In this document: positions 43,182 to 51,800 of the stretch, piece after piece
Layout of the letters: the number at the start of each line of letters is the position of its first letter
Position numbering within the stretch: the stretch's first letter is position 1
Assembly: GCA_032229975.1 (NCBI GenBank)
Contig: JAVXVG010000046.1
Location: 44,903 to 108,902, forward strand
Source: JAIVGV01 sp032229975
GTDB lineage: Bacteria > Acidobacteriota > Blastocatellia > Pyrinomonadales > Pyrinomonadaceae
Reading direction: 5' to 3'
Length of the DNA stretch: 64,000 nucleotides
Notes under the pieces: model-generated
What the model was told of the DNA's origin: nothing
The model's database searches: none
The model's input: the letters and a program-made list of their open reading frames with translations, nothing else
Translations under genes and position numbers: made by a program

Positions 43182-43679
43182 TCAATCGCGCCAGTCGGGC
43201 GGCTGCGCGGGCGGCGCATACTCCGGCTCGCGTTGCTCACCCATCCACTCGGAGGCCGGTCGCGGCGGCGCGTCGTTCAGAGAGTAACGCGAGAACTGCG
43301 CAAACTCGTCACGATATAGACGCTGGCCCTTGCCGAAGAGAAACCAGAATGAATAGACCGCGAGCGCAGTGCCGAAAGGAATGTTGAGCGCGGCGAGGAT
43401 GGCCGCGACGATCCCGGCGGTGCGTCCCCAACTCTTGCGCTTCAACAGGCCATAGCCCGCGACGAGCGTGGGGATGAAGAGCAGCATCGAGATGAAGAAG
43501 CCGATTCCGAGAGCGAAGAGGATGAAGGCGAACGGCGGCGCGTCGCGATTCGGCGCGTGCGTCAGGATGTAAAGGACAGGTGCGGAGATGGCGAACATCA
43601 AAGCGAGCAACAGCCCGTGCAGCCCACCATAGACGAGATGGAGAATGCCGAGCGTCTTGTTATGATCTTCAGTCGTCAT
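43182..43679 (-). CDS. Small multi-pass membrane protein, unknown function
   Basis: 165 residues with three or four hydrophobic segments (about 12-37, 47-75, 85-115), then a soluble Pro-rich tail ending PPAQPPDWRD. No catalytic motif is visible. Similar small proteins with a GYGLLKRKSWGR turn between helices occur widely as uncharacterised membrane proteins. It sits between thiolase and hydroxyacyl-CoA dehydrogenase genes, likely co-transcribed. I do not assign a role. Confidence 0.75.
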   Translation of the reverse strand: MTTEDHNKTLGILHLVYGGLHGLLLALMFAISAPVLYILTHAPNRDAPPFAFILFALGIGFFISMLLFIPTLVAGYGLLKRKSWGRTAGIVAAILAALNIPFGTALAVYSFWFLFGKGQRLYRDEFAQFSRYSLNDAPPRPASEWMGEQREPEYAPPAQPPDWRD

Positions 43680-43742
43680 TGTCGATGTTCAATCGTCATC
43701 AAAGAGACTCGACGCACAAGTCTCTCATCCTCGCACTCGCGT

Positions 43743-44933
43743 CTATCGTTCGACGGCCATCGCGACGGCGTTGCCGCCTCCCAAGCAGAGAGCAGCCAAG
43801 CCGCGCCGCGCGTTGCGGCGTCGCATCTCGTAGAGCATCGTCGTCAGCAGGCGCGAGCCCGATTGGCCGATGGCGTGTCCGAGTGCAACCGCGCCGCCGT
43901 TGACGTTGACCCGTGCCGGATCGAGTTTCAACTCGCGCATGATCGCAACAGCCTGCACCGCGAACGCTTCGTTCAACTCGATGAGATCGACTTCACTTAG
44001 AGACCAGCCCGCCTTGCGCAAGACTTTTCTGATCGCCTCGACCGGGGCCATCATCACCAACTCCGGCTGAATGCCCGAAGTCGCCTGCGCCACGATCCGC
44101 GCCAAGGGCTCGACGCCCAACTCGCGCGCTCTCTCCATCGATGTGACGACGACCGCCGACGCTCCATCGTTCACGCCCGGCGCGTTGCCCGCCGTCACCG
44201 TGCCGCCCTCTTTGCGAAACGCGGGCTTGAGCTTCGCGAGCGCGTCGAGCGAAGTGTCTTCGCGCACCGACTCGTCAGTGTCGAAAGTGATCGCGTCGCC
44301 CTTCTTCTGTTTGATCTCGACGGGCAGAATCTCATCTTTGAACTTTCCAGCCTTGATCGCCGCCGACGCTTTGCGATGCGAGTTCAGCGCGTACTCGTCC
44401 TGCTCCTCGCGCGTGACGTGGTAACGCTCCGAGATGACCTCGCCCGTGTTGCCCATGTGGTAGTTCTCAAACGCGCACCAGAGGCCATCGTGGATCATCG
44501 CGTCAACGAGCGTGCCGTTGCCGAGCCTGTAGCCTTCGCGCGCATTCGGAACGAGATACGGCGCGTTCGACATCGACTCCATGCCGCCTGCGACGACGAT
44601 CTCCGCATCGCCCAACTTCACCGCCTGCGACGCCAACATCACCGACTTCAGGCCCGACCCACAGACTTTATTGATCGTCACCGCCGAGACGCCGAACGGG
44701 ATGCCGCCTTTGAGCGCAGCCTGTCGCGCGGGGTTCTGGCCCAAGCCCGCTTGAATGACGCAGCCCATGATCACCTCGTCAACGTCTTCCGGTCTGACGT
44801 TCGCGCGGGCCACCGCCTCGCGCACGACGAGCGCGCCCAGATCGGTCGCCGGAAAACTTTTCAGCGCGCCTTGAAACTTCCCCGTCGGCGTGCGAACCGC
44901 GCTGATGATGACCGACTCTCTGGCGTCTGACAT
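43743..44933 (-). CDS. Acetyl-CoA C-acetyltransferase (thiolase)
   Basis: Thiolase joining two acetyl-CoA or cleaving 3-ketoacyl-CoA. Catalytic Cys in INKVCGSGLKSVM, His in NVNGGAVALGHAIGQSG and the second Cys in CLGGGNAVA. Length 396 matches AtoB/PhaA-like biosynthetic thiolases. AGGAGTG seven bases upstream supports the ATG. First gene of the leftward lipid block, behind a perfect promoter whose ~120-base leader holds inverted repeat 13. Confidence 0.95.
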   Translation of the reverse strand: MSDARESVIISAVRTPTGKFQGALKSFPATDLGALVVREAVARANVRPEDVDEVIMGCVIQAGLGQNPARQAALKGGIPFGVSAVTINKVCGSGLKSVMLASQAVKLGDAEIVVAGGMESMSNAPYLVPNAREGYRLGNGTLVDAMIHDGLWCAFENYHMGNTGEVISERYHVTREEQDEYALNSHRKASAAIKAGKFKDEILPVEIKQKKGDAITFDTDESVREDTSLDALAKLKPAFRKEGGTVTAGNAPGVNDGASAVVVTSMERARELGVEPLARIVAQATSGIQPELVMMAPVEAIRKVLRKAGWSLSEVDLIELNEAFAVQAVAIMRELKLDPARVNVNGGAVALGHAIGQSGSRLLTTMLYEMRRRNARRGLAALCLGGGNAVAMAVER

Positions 44934-44945
44934 TGCTCACTCCTG

Positions 44946-45060
44946 TGATCGTAAATCGTAAATCGTGAATGGTAAATCGTAAGAGCGATGCGGCGCGCAA
45001 AGAATCGCGCTCAATCCGCAAACAACCATTTACGATTAACGATTCACGATTTACGAATCG
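44946..45060. repeat. 7-mer inverted repeat 13 (in the thiolase leader)
   Basis: Left arm 44947-44982: TCGTAAA TCGTAAA, TCGTGAA TGGTAAA TCGTAAG. Right arm 45023-45060: CCATTTACGATT, AACGATTCACGATTTACG. A GC-rich 40-base centre separates the arms. It lies between the predicted transcription start and the thiolase start codon, so the hairpin would be part of the mRNA leader. Confidence 0.85.
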
Positions 45061-45088
45061 ATTATACGTTGCGACTTGGGGGTGTCAA
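45061..45088 (-). promoter_or_regulatory. Consensus sigma70-type promoter of the thiolase operon
   Basis: Minus strand TTGACA (45088-45083), 16-base spacer, TATAAT (45066-45061), both perfect. The sequence TTGC precedes the -35 box, as it does at 7171-7184. Confidence 0.8.
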
Positions 45089-45118
45089 GCAAGCGATCCG
45101 CGCCCGATGAGCCTTCGA

Positions 45119-45147
45119 TTGCAAGGCGCGTGGTCGGGTGTTAGACT
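45119..45147 (+). promoter_or_regulatory. Candidate promoter for the nucleotidyltransferase gene
   Basis: TTGCAA (45119-45124), 17-base spacer, TAGACT (45142-45147). About 45 bases of leader precede the ATG at 45198. Back to back with the thiolase promoter. Confidence 0.45.
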
Positions 45148-45197
45148 CGCGCCGCTGTTTCGAGCTTCGCTAGTTTCACGCACTCATTTATCAAGTC

Positions 45198-46244
45198 ATG
45201 CAAGCACTCATACTCGCGGGCGGCAAGGGCACGCGGCTGCGCCCACTCACGGTTTACACGCCGAAACCCATCGTCCCGATCTGCAATCGCGCGTTCCTCC
45301 TCTATCAGATCGAGACGTTGCGCGCGGCAGGCATCAACGACATCACGCTCTCGCTCTCTTACCAGCCCTCGAAGATCGAGCAACTGCTCGGCGACGGGAC
45401 AGACTTCGGCGTTCATCTGAAATATACGACCGAGCCGCAGCCGATGGGCACGGCCGGCGCGTACAAGTTCGCCGCCGAATACATCAACGAGCCGACGGTC
45501 GTCTTCAACGGCGACGTGCTCACCGATCTCGATCTCAATAAAGTGATTGACGAGCACAAACGGCGCGGCGCGACGGCCACTGTCGTGCTCACGCCCGTCT
45601 CTGATCCTTCGTCGTTCGGCGTCGTCGAGACGGACGAGGATGGGCGCGTGCTGCGCTTCATCGAGAAGCCCGCGCCGGGCGAAGCTCCTTCAAACAACAT
45701 CAACGCGGGCACGTACATTCTCGAACCCTCCGTGCTCGATCTCGTGCCCGAAGGCGAGAACTATTCTTTCGAGTATCAACTCTTCCCCGATCTGCTCAAG
45801 CGCGGCGAAAAATTTTTCGCGCACGTTCCCGTCAAAGCCTACTGGCTCGACATCGGCACGCCCGCGCGCTACCTGCAAGCTCATCACGATCTGCTCGCGG
45901 GCACGGTCAGTAACATTGACCTCAAAGATCGACGCGGCGACTTTGACGCGGCCACCGCCTCGGAGATCGACGACCGCTCGCTCATCGCCAATGGCTGCAC
46001 GATCAAGCCCGGCGCGCAGGTCATCAACTCCGTGCTCGGCGAGGGCGTGCACGTCGATGAGAAGGCCCGCGTCGAGAACTCTGTCATCTGGTCGCACACG
46101 CGCGTCAACGCGGGCGCGCACGTCTCTTCGGCCATCGTCGGTCGTGGTTGCTACGTCGGTCGCTCGTCAACGGTCGGCGCGGGCGCGGTGCTCGGCGACA
46201 AGACCTCGCTCACCGATTACACGCAGACCGGGGGCGCGCAATGA
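45198..46244 (+). CDS. Sugar-1-phosphate nucleotidyltransferase (GMPP-like)
   Basis: Makes a nucleotide sugar from sugar-1-phosphate and NTP. The N-terminal nucleotidyltransferase fold has LILAGGKGTRLRPLT and the FNGDVLTDLD metal site; the C-terminal part (about 240-345) is a left-handed beta-helix of hexapeptide repeats. This layout fits mannose-1-phosphate guanylyltransferase or UDP/ADP-glucose-type enzymes. The phosphohexomutase gene overlaps by 4 bases, strengthening a mannose-type route to polysaccharide. Exact nucleotide and sugar are not decided by sequence reading. Confidence 0.9.
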   Translation: MQALILAGGKGTRLRPLTVYTPKPIVPICNRAFLLYQIETLRAAGINDITLSLSYQPSKIEQLLGDGTDFGVHLKYTTEPQPMGTAGAYKFAAEYINEPTVVFNGDVLTDLDLNKVIDEHKRRGATATVVLTPVSDPSSFGVVETDEDGRVLRFIEKPAPGEAPSNNINAGTYILEPSVLDLVPEGENYSFEYQLFPDLLKRGEKFFAHVPVKAYWLDIGTPARYLQAHHDLLAGTVSNIDLKDRRGDFDAATASEIDDRSLIANGCTIKPGAQVINSVLGEGVHVDEKARVENSVIWSHTRVNAGAHVSSAIVGRGCYVGRSSTVGAGAVLGDKTSLTDYTQTGGAQ

Positions 46245-47707
46245 GTAAGCCCAAACAGGCGATGCCCATACGCTTCGGCACGGACGGCTGGCGCGCGGTC
46301 ATCGCGCAGGACTACACCTTCGCCAACGTCGAGCGGGTGGCCCAAGCCTACGCGCGACACTTGCTCGGCGAGCACGATGCGGCGCGGGCGACGAAGACGA
46401 GAGAGCCGGAGGCTAAAGCGACGAGCGCGCCGCTCGTCGTCGTCGGCTACGACCGTCGCTTCATGTCGGAGCTGTTTGCGGCGCGGGCCGTCACAGTGCT
46501 CACGGGCAATCGCATCGCCGTCGAAGCGTTCGACACGGATGTGCCGACGCCGCTCGTCTCTTGGGCGGTGCGCGATCTCGGTGCGGCGGGCGGCGTGGTC
46601 ATCACGGCTTCGCACAACCCGGCGGAGTTCAACGGCTTCAAGATCAAAGCTGCGTGGGGCGGCAGCGCGACGCCTGAGACGACACGCGCCGTCGAATCTC
46701 TGGTTGATGCAGAGCCGGTCGCGCGCGGTGAGCTTCCAACCGGATCGCAGTCGAGACTTGAGCCTTCAATCGCAAGCTATCGCGAGCAGATCGCTTCTTA
46801 CGTCGATCTCGAACGCTTGCGCGCGACGCTCGGTCGCGTCATCGTCGATCCGATTCACGGCACGGGCGGGCGTTGGGTGGAAAGTTTTCTCGCGGGCGGC
46901 CCGCTCGAAGTCGAGACAATCCGCGCCGAGCGCGATCCACGTTTCGGCGGCGTCGCGCCCGAACCGATTGATCGAAATTTAGCTCCACTCAAACAACGTG
47001 TGAAGGAGACGGGCGCGCTCGTCGGACTTGCGACTGACGGAGACGCGGATCGGTTGGGCGCGGTCAACGAGCGTGGCGAGACGATGACGATGCACGAGGT
47101 CGTGCCGCTCATCCTCTTGCACCTTGCGCGCGTGCGCGGGATGACGGGCGGCGTCGTGCGAACCTTCTCGCAGTCGGTGCTCACCAAGCGCATCGCGGCG
47201 GCGCACAACCTCAAACTCTACGAGACGCCCATCGGCTTCAAGTACGTCGCCGATCTAATGCTGCGCGAAGACATCTTGATCGGCGCGGAAGAGTCGGGCG
47301 GCATCGGCGTCAAGGGCCACCTGCCGGAGCGCGACGGGATTCTCAACTCTTTGCTCCTGCTCGAAACCATCGTCGCCGCAGGCAAGTCGCCCTCGGAGAT
47401 GGTCTCGGAGATGCACAGAGAGTTCGGCGAGTTCTATTACGACCGGCGCGACATCACGAGCGAAGTCGCGCGCGGGCTCGAACTCGTGCGCGAACTGGCC
47501 GCGCAGCCGCCGCCGAAGATCGCAGACTTTGACGTTGTCTCGGTCGAGAAGATCGACGGCACGAAACTTCTCTTCGCGGACGAATCGTGGCTGCTCTTCC
47601 GGCAGTCCGGCACAGAGCCTCTCCTGCGTATCTATTGCGAAGCGACTTCAACGCAGAAGCGCGAGAGACTGCTCAACGCGGGCGTCGAACTCGCCGCGCA
47701 TAAATAA
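46241..47707 (+). CDS. Phosphoglucomutase/phosphomannomutase family protein
   Basis: Alpha-D-phosphohexomutase moving phosphate between C6 and C1 of a hexose. Active-site Ser in ITASHNPAEFNG, metal loop TDGDADRLGAV, sugar-binding ESGGIGVKGHLPERDG and phosphate-binding RQSGTEPLLR. Length 488. The start at 46241 overlaps the preceding stop (ATGA); an in-frame stretch back to 46148 is inside the upstream gene. It supplies sugar-1-phosphate to the nucleotidyltransferase. Confidence 0.93.
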   Translation: MSKPKQAMPIRFGTDGWRAVIAQDYTFANVERVAQAYARHLLGEHDAARATKTREPEAKATSAPLVVVGYDRRFMSELFAARAVTVLTGNRIAVEAFDTDVPTPLVSWAVRDLGAAGGVVITASHNPAEFNGFKIKAAWGGSATPETTRAVESLVDAEPVARGELPTGSQSRLEPSIASYREQIASYVDLERLRATLGRVIVDPIHGTGGRWVESFLAGGPLEVETIRAERDPRFGGVAPEPIDRNLAPLKQRVKETGALVGLATDGDADRLGAVNERGETMTMHEVVPLILLHLARVRGMTGGVVRTFSQSVLTKRIAAAHNLKLYETPIGFKYVADLMLREDILIGAEESGGIGVKGHLPERDGILNSLLLLETIVAAGKSPSEMVSEMHREFGEFYYDRRDITSEVARGLELVRELAAQPPPKIADFDVVSVEKIDGTKLLFADESWLLFRQSGTEPLLRIYCEATSTQKRERLLNAGVELAAHK

Positions 47708-47745
47708 TCTTCGGTCGCACACCTTCCTCGTCAACACGACGGCTC

Positions 47746-48579
47746 ATGCCCGAACTCCCCGAAGTAGAACTCGTCGCGCGTGCGCTCCACTCGCTCGTGG
47801 CCGGTCGCACGATCTCAACTGCGAGACTGTTGCGCGACGCGCTCGCGCCCGCGACCTCGCCCCGTTCGTTCGCGAAACTCTTGCGCGGTCGCCGCATCAT
47901 CAGCGTCGGGCGACGCGGCAAGCACGTGCTGTTCAAGCTCGACGGCGAACTCTTCCTCGTCGCGCACCTTCGCATGACAGGCCGCTTCCTGCTGCTGCCT
48001 CCCGGCGTGGCCGTGCCGAAACACACGCACGCCGTTTTTCATCTCGACGATAAGCGCAGGCTCGTCTTCACCGATCAGCGTCACTTCGGCATGATGAAGA
48101 TCGTCAATGCGTCAGAGCTTCACGACGCGAAGGAGTTGCGCTCGCTCGCGCCCGAACCCTTCTCGGCGGAGTTCACGCCCGCTTACCTGCGCGCGATCTT
48201 TGCGCGCACGCGGCGAACGCTCAAAGAGACTTTGATCGATCAGACGAAGGTGACAGGTCTCGGCAACATCTATGCGGCGGAGGCGATGTTCATCGCGCGA
48301 GTCAATCCCTTCGCCGCCGCCGCCGACATCTCACATCGACGACTGCCGCGACTCCACCGCGCCATCCTCGAAGTCTTCGAGGAGTCGATCGCGCACGGTT
48401 CGACGATGAACGTCGATCCGCGCGACATCGAGGGCAGTTATTATGGAGGCGCGTATGAGGGACGCTGGCGCGTGTACGACCGAGAGGGCCAGCCGTGCCT
48501 CGTTTGTCGCGCGACGATCCATCGCTTCGCGCACGCGGGCCGATCAACTTACTACTGCCCGCGCTGCCAGCGACGATAA
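47746..48579 (+). CDS. mutM: Formamidopyrimidine-DNA glycosylase
   Basis: Base-excision repair enzyme removing 8-oxoguanine and formamidopyrimidines, with AP lyase activity. Starts MPELPEVE, with the catalytic Pro2 and Glu3. Lys59 (GRRGKHVLF) and the H2TH region (DQTKVTGLGNIYAAEAMF) are conserved. The C-terminal zinc finger is CLVC...CPRC. Length 277. It follows the mutase by 38 bases and is probably co-transcribed. A weak CCGAC/GTCGG hairpin follows the stop. Confidence 0.95.
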   Translation: MPELPEVELVARALHSLVAGRTISTARLLRDALAPATSPRSFAKLLRGRRIISVGRRGKHVLFKLDGELFLVAHLRMTGRFLLLPPGVAVPKHTHAVFHLDDKRRLVFTDQRHFGMMKIVNASELHDAKELRSLAPEPFSAEFTPAYLRAIFARTRRTLKETLIDQTKVTGLGNIYAAEAMFIARVNPFAAAADISHRRLPRLHRAILEVFEESIAHGSTMNVDPRDIEGSYYGGAYEGRWRVYDREGQPCLVCRATIHRFAHAGRSTYYCPRCQRR

Positions 48580-48644
48580 AAGAGCCGACCTCACTTTCAA
48601 TCGTCGGATTCTTAAAAAGCAGTGAGTGGAATGGATCGGAATTC

Positions 48645-48653
48645 TGATACAAT
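48645..48653 (+). promoter_or_regulatory. Candidate extended -10 promoter for the exported protein
   Basis: TGATACAAT at 48645-48653 carries a TGn extension and a TACAAT -10 box. There is no good -35. It would give a leader of about 97 bases before the ATG at 48758. Confidence 0.4.
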
Positions 48654-48757
48654 CCGCGCCGCAACACCTACATGGGTTCGAGCATGGGTCGTTTCCGAAG
48701 ATAGCCACGCTTTCCGGCTGTCAAATCCTTACCACATAAAACGGACGGAGCTTCCCC

Positions 48758-49432
48758 ATGATAAAACCGATCAGATTTTTCTTCCTCCTCGCTACACTCT
48801 TCGCCTGTTGTGCTGCTTCTCAGGCGCAGGCGAGGAGAACGCCGCCGCCGAGGAGAGGGCCATCGCCCGTGCGTGCGAGCACAATCGGGCCACCCAGTCT
48901 CAGACCGAAGTGGCAGATACAGACGCAGACGTATTCCGAGGACGAGCAGGCCACGACGATGGTCAGTCTCCAACCCTTCCCCGTCGGCGTACCCGTGGGC
49001 GCGAGATACACGCTCTCCTTTGGCATCAACTACAGCTACATGAACAATGATCCGACGCACGTCATGAACATCGCGCTCAACTTCTTCTCACGCGCTCCGG
49101 CTTGCCACTTCCCTCCACAGTCCATCATCAGCTTCAGGATCGACAACCTGACTGCGATTCTCCCCTATCAGCCGAATGTAAAAGGCGCGGACGGAGTCTT
49201 CTGGGTGTCGAGCGATACGGAGGCCGGAAACGGATGCAACGACTCTCTCGGCGCGTTCATCTCGCGCGTGACGCTGACCAAGTTGGCTTCCGCGAGAAGT
49301 CTCACCGGCAAAGTCGGCGACGCGGCTTTTCAGTTCACCGCCGACGACTTCGGCGCGCTGCGCGATCTCATCAACCACCTCACGCCGCCGCACATCTCCC
49401 CGCCTCCGCCGCCTCTGCCCGTGCGCCACTGA
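48758..49432 (+). CDS. Exported protein of unknown function
   Basis: 224 residues with a clear Sec signal peptide (MIKPIRFFFLLATLFACC, cleavage near SQAQA-R). After a Pro/Arg-rich segment comes a probably beta-rich domain (YTLSFGINYSYMNNDPTHVM, ACHFPPQSIISFRIDNL) with a short Pro run before the end (HISPPPPPLPVRH). Two further Cys (about 115 and 158) could form a disulfide. GGAG eight bases upstream supports the start. No family recognised; a lineage-specific periplasmic or secreted protein is likely. Confidence 0.75.
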   Translation: MIKPIRFFFLLATLFACCAASQAQARRTPPPRRGPSPVRASTIGPPSLRPKWQIQTQTYSEDEQATTMVSLQPFPVGVPVGARYTLSFGINYSYMNNDPTHVMNIALNFFSRAPACHFPPQSIISFRIDNLTAILPYQPNVKGADGVFWVSSDTEAGNGCNDSLGAFISRVTLTKLASARSLTGKVGDAAFQFTADDFGALRDLINHLTPPHISPPPPPLPVRH

Positions 49433-49445
49433 ACAACAAGATGAA

Positions 49446-49498
49446 AATGATGAACGATGAATGAAAGACAGCTAGTCTTTCATTCATCGTTCATCATT
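49446..49498. repeat. Perfect 24-bp inverted repeat 14
   Basis: Left arm 49446-49469 and right arm 49475-49498 are exact reverse complements with a 5-base loop (AGCTA). The arm is made of 7-mers TGATGAA, CGATGAA, TGAAAG. It lies between two convergent genes, so it may act as a transcription end or mRNA-stabilising hairpin, though T-runs are lacking. It is the best-preserved member of the family in this window. Confidence 0.9.
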
Positions 49499-49515
49499 AC
49501 GCATCCATCGTTTTG

Positions 49516-51771
49516 TTAGAGGTTCTGCTGGATGAAGTCGGTCATCATCTGCCTCATCTGTTTGACGAGCAGAGGGTCTGTGACGCCGTGGCGCGACTTC
49601 GGGTAGAGCATGAGTTGGAATTGCTTGCCGGCCTTCTGCAACTCATAGACGAACTGCATCGTGTTTTGCAGATGCACGTTATCGTCCATCGCCCCGTGAA
49701 TAAGCAGGAGCTTGCCCGACAAGTCCTTCGCGGCTTTGAGCGGCGCAGTGCGCTCGTAGCCTTGCGGGTTATCCTGCGGCGTCAGCATATAACGTTCGGT
49801 GTAGATCGAATCGTAGTCGTGCCAATCGGCCACCGTGCCACCGGCGATGCCGAGCTTGTAAGACTTGCTGTGCGTGAGCGCGTATGAAGTCATGAAGCCG
49901 CCGAAGCTCCAACCCCAGAGACCGACTCTCGTGCCGTCGATGTACGGCTGCGAGCGTAGCCACGTGAGGCCATCTTCCAGATCGCGCAGCTCAAGCTCGC
50001 CGAAATTTTTATAGACCTGCCAAGAAGCCTCCGCACCCTTCCCCGAAGCCGAACGATTGTCGCAGACCCAGATGACGTAGCCCTTCTCGGCGAGCATCTG
50101 ATACCACATCTGCGTCGAGCCGCCCCACGAGTTGTGAACCTGCGGCGCGTGGGGCCCCGAATAGGTGAACTCCATCACCGGATACTTCTTCGCGGGATCG
50201 AAGTCCGGCGGGCGAATCAACATCGCTTCCATTTCAAACCCGTCGCGTGTCGGAACTTTCAGGAGTTCGACCTTGCCGAGCTTGTACTGATTGATCACCG
50301 CGTCGCGCTTGTTCTCGTCGATGACGCGGACGAGTTTTCCGTCCGAATCAAACAGACGCGTCTGCATCGGCGTGCTGATATCCGACCAGCTATCGACGAA
50401 CATCGAGAAGGTCGGATTGAAGACGGCGCGGTGCGTGCCCTCAGTTTCCGTGAGTCGTTTAAAATTCGTGCCGTCGAGCCGGACGCGATAGACGTGCGGC
50501 GCGATGTGGCTGTGCTCGGTCGCAACGAAATATGCGAGGCCATTGCGCTCGTCGATGCCTTCGAGCGAGCGCACCTCCCACTTGCCATCGGTGATCTGTT
50601 TGATGAGGCGACCGTCCGCCGCATAGTGATAGAGATGACGCCAACCCGTGCGCTCGCTCTGCCAGACGAACGTCCCGTCTTTCAACCAGAAGGGCGGATC
50701 GATGACTTCGACCCAAGTCTTCGAGGTCTCTTTCAGAATCGTTGCAGACTTCCCGTCCTGCGCGCCCGCCACGTTGAGATCGAGCATCGTCTGTTCGCGA
50801 TTCTGCGCTTCATACGCGACGCGTTTTCCGTCCGGCGTCCAGTTCACACGCACGATCAATAAATCTTCGGGCTTGTACTTCTCAGACGCATCGACCCAAC
50901 GCGCGTCGCCGCCCGCAGCATCGACGATGCCGAGCTTCACAATCGGATTCGGATCACCGGCCTTCGGATACGGCGTGTCTTCGACGACCTGACCCGACGG
51001 GATGTGATCGACGACGACGAAGCCGGGCACGGGTGTTTCGTCGAGACGAAGGAAAGCGATCTTCGTCGAGTCGGGACTCCACCAAGAGCCGTCGAAGTTG
51101 CCGCGCCCGTAGAGCTCCTCTTGATAGACCCAATCAAGGCGACCGTTGATGATCTTCTGCGAGCCGTCGGTCGTCAGTTGTCGCTCCTTCTGCGTCGAGA
51201 CATCGACGACGTAAAGATTATTCGCGCGCACGAAGCTGACCATCCGGCCATCGGGACTGAAATGCTCGTTCTCCTCCTCTTCTGGCCCGTTCGTCAGACG
51301 CGAGGCTTTGTTCGTCGTTAGATCATAAACAAACAGATCCTTCGCGTGATTGAGCAGCGCCTCGGTCTCCGCAGCGTTGAGCTGGTAGCTGCCCATGTTC
51401 GAGAGCCTGCGCGCATCGTCCGCGCTCATGCCCGGCAGCGCGCCGAGCGCAGCCTGCATCTTCGCCGCGTCGATAAACGGTGCGGACTCTCCCGTTCGCG
51501 CATCGACGCGCATCAACTGTCCACCGTTGCGACCCACCGCGCCCGCCACGCCGCCGCCGCGCCCGCCGCGACTTGAGAGCAGATAGTGTTCGCCATCTTT
51601 GAGCCAGCGCGGATTTGGCGGCGAGCCGCTGAAATCGATGCGCTGCGCGAGCGACGACGCGTAGATGTCGTCGAGCGTGAGCAGCTTCTGCTGCGCGAGC
51701 GCGGGCGCAAGTGTGAATAGGATCGTGAAGGCGGCGACGAAGAGGGCCTGTCTTGATCGCAAGGGTGTCAT
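49516..51771 (-). CDS. S9 family dipeptidyl peptidase (DPP IV-like)
   Basis: Secreted or periplasmic serine exopeptidase that releases N-terminal dipeptides. Signal peptide ends near APALA-Q. A beta-propeller (about 40-480) carries the Glu-Glu motif that binds the substrate amino terminus (DWVYQEELYGRG), and the C-terminal alpha/beta-hydrolase domain has the Ser in WGWSFGGFMTS, the Asp in HGAMDDNVH and the His in KSRHGV. Length 751. It lies next to the POT transporter, which would import the released peptides. Confidence 0.93.
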   Translation of the reverse strand: MTPLRSRQALFVAAFTILFTLAPALAQQKLLTLDDIYASSLAQRIDFSGSPPNPRWLKDGEHYLLSSRGGRGGGVAGAVGRNGGQLMRVDARTGESAPFIDAAKMQAALGALPGMSADDARRLSNMGSYQLNAAETEALLNHAKDLFVYDLTTNKASRLTNGPEEEENEHFSPDGRMVSFVRANNLYVVDVSTQKERQLTTDGSQKIINGRLDWVYQEELYGRGNFDGSWWSPDSTKIAFLRLDETPVPGFVVVDHIPSGQVVEDTPYPKAGDPNPIVKLGIVDAAGGDARWVDASEKYKPEDLLIVRVNWTPDGKRVAYEAQNREQTMLDLNVAGAQDGKSATILKETSKTWVEVIDPPFWLKDGTFVWQSERTGWRHLYHYAADGRLIKQITDGKWEVRSLEGIDERNGLAYFVATEHSHIAPHVYRVRLDGTNFKRLTETEGTHRAVFNPTFSMFVDSWSDISTPMQTRLFDSDGKLVRVIDENKRDAVINQYKLGKVELLKVPTRDGFEMEAMLIRPPDFDPAKKYPVMEFTYSGPHAPQVHNSWGGSTQMWYQMLAEKGYVIWVCDNRSASGKGAEASWQVYKNFGELELRDLEDGLTWLRSQPYIDGTRVGLWGWSFGGFMTSYALTHSKSYKLGIAGGTVADWHDYDSIYTERYMLTPQDNPQGYERTAPLKAAKDLSGKLLLIHGAMDDNVHLQNTMQFVYELQKAGKQFQLMLYPKSRHGVTDPLLVKQMRQMMTDFIQQNL

Positions 51772-51800
51772 GTCTCCGAAAAAAATTTGAGGTCGTTAAA

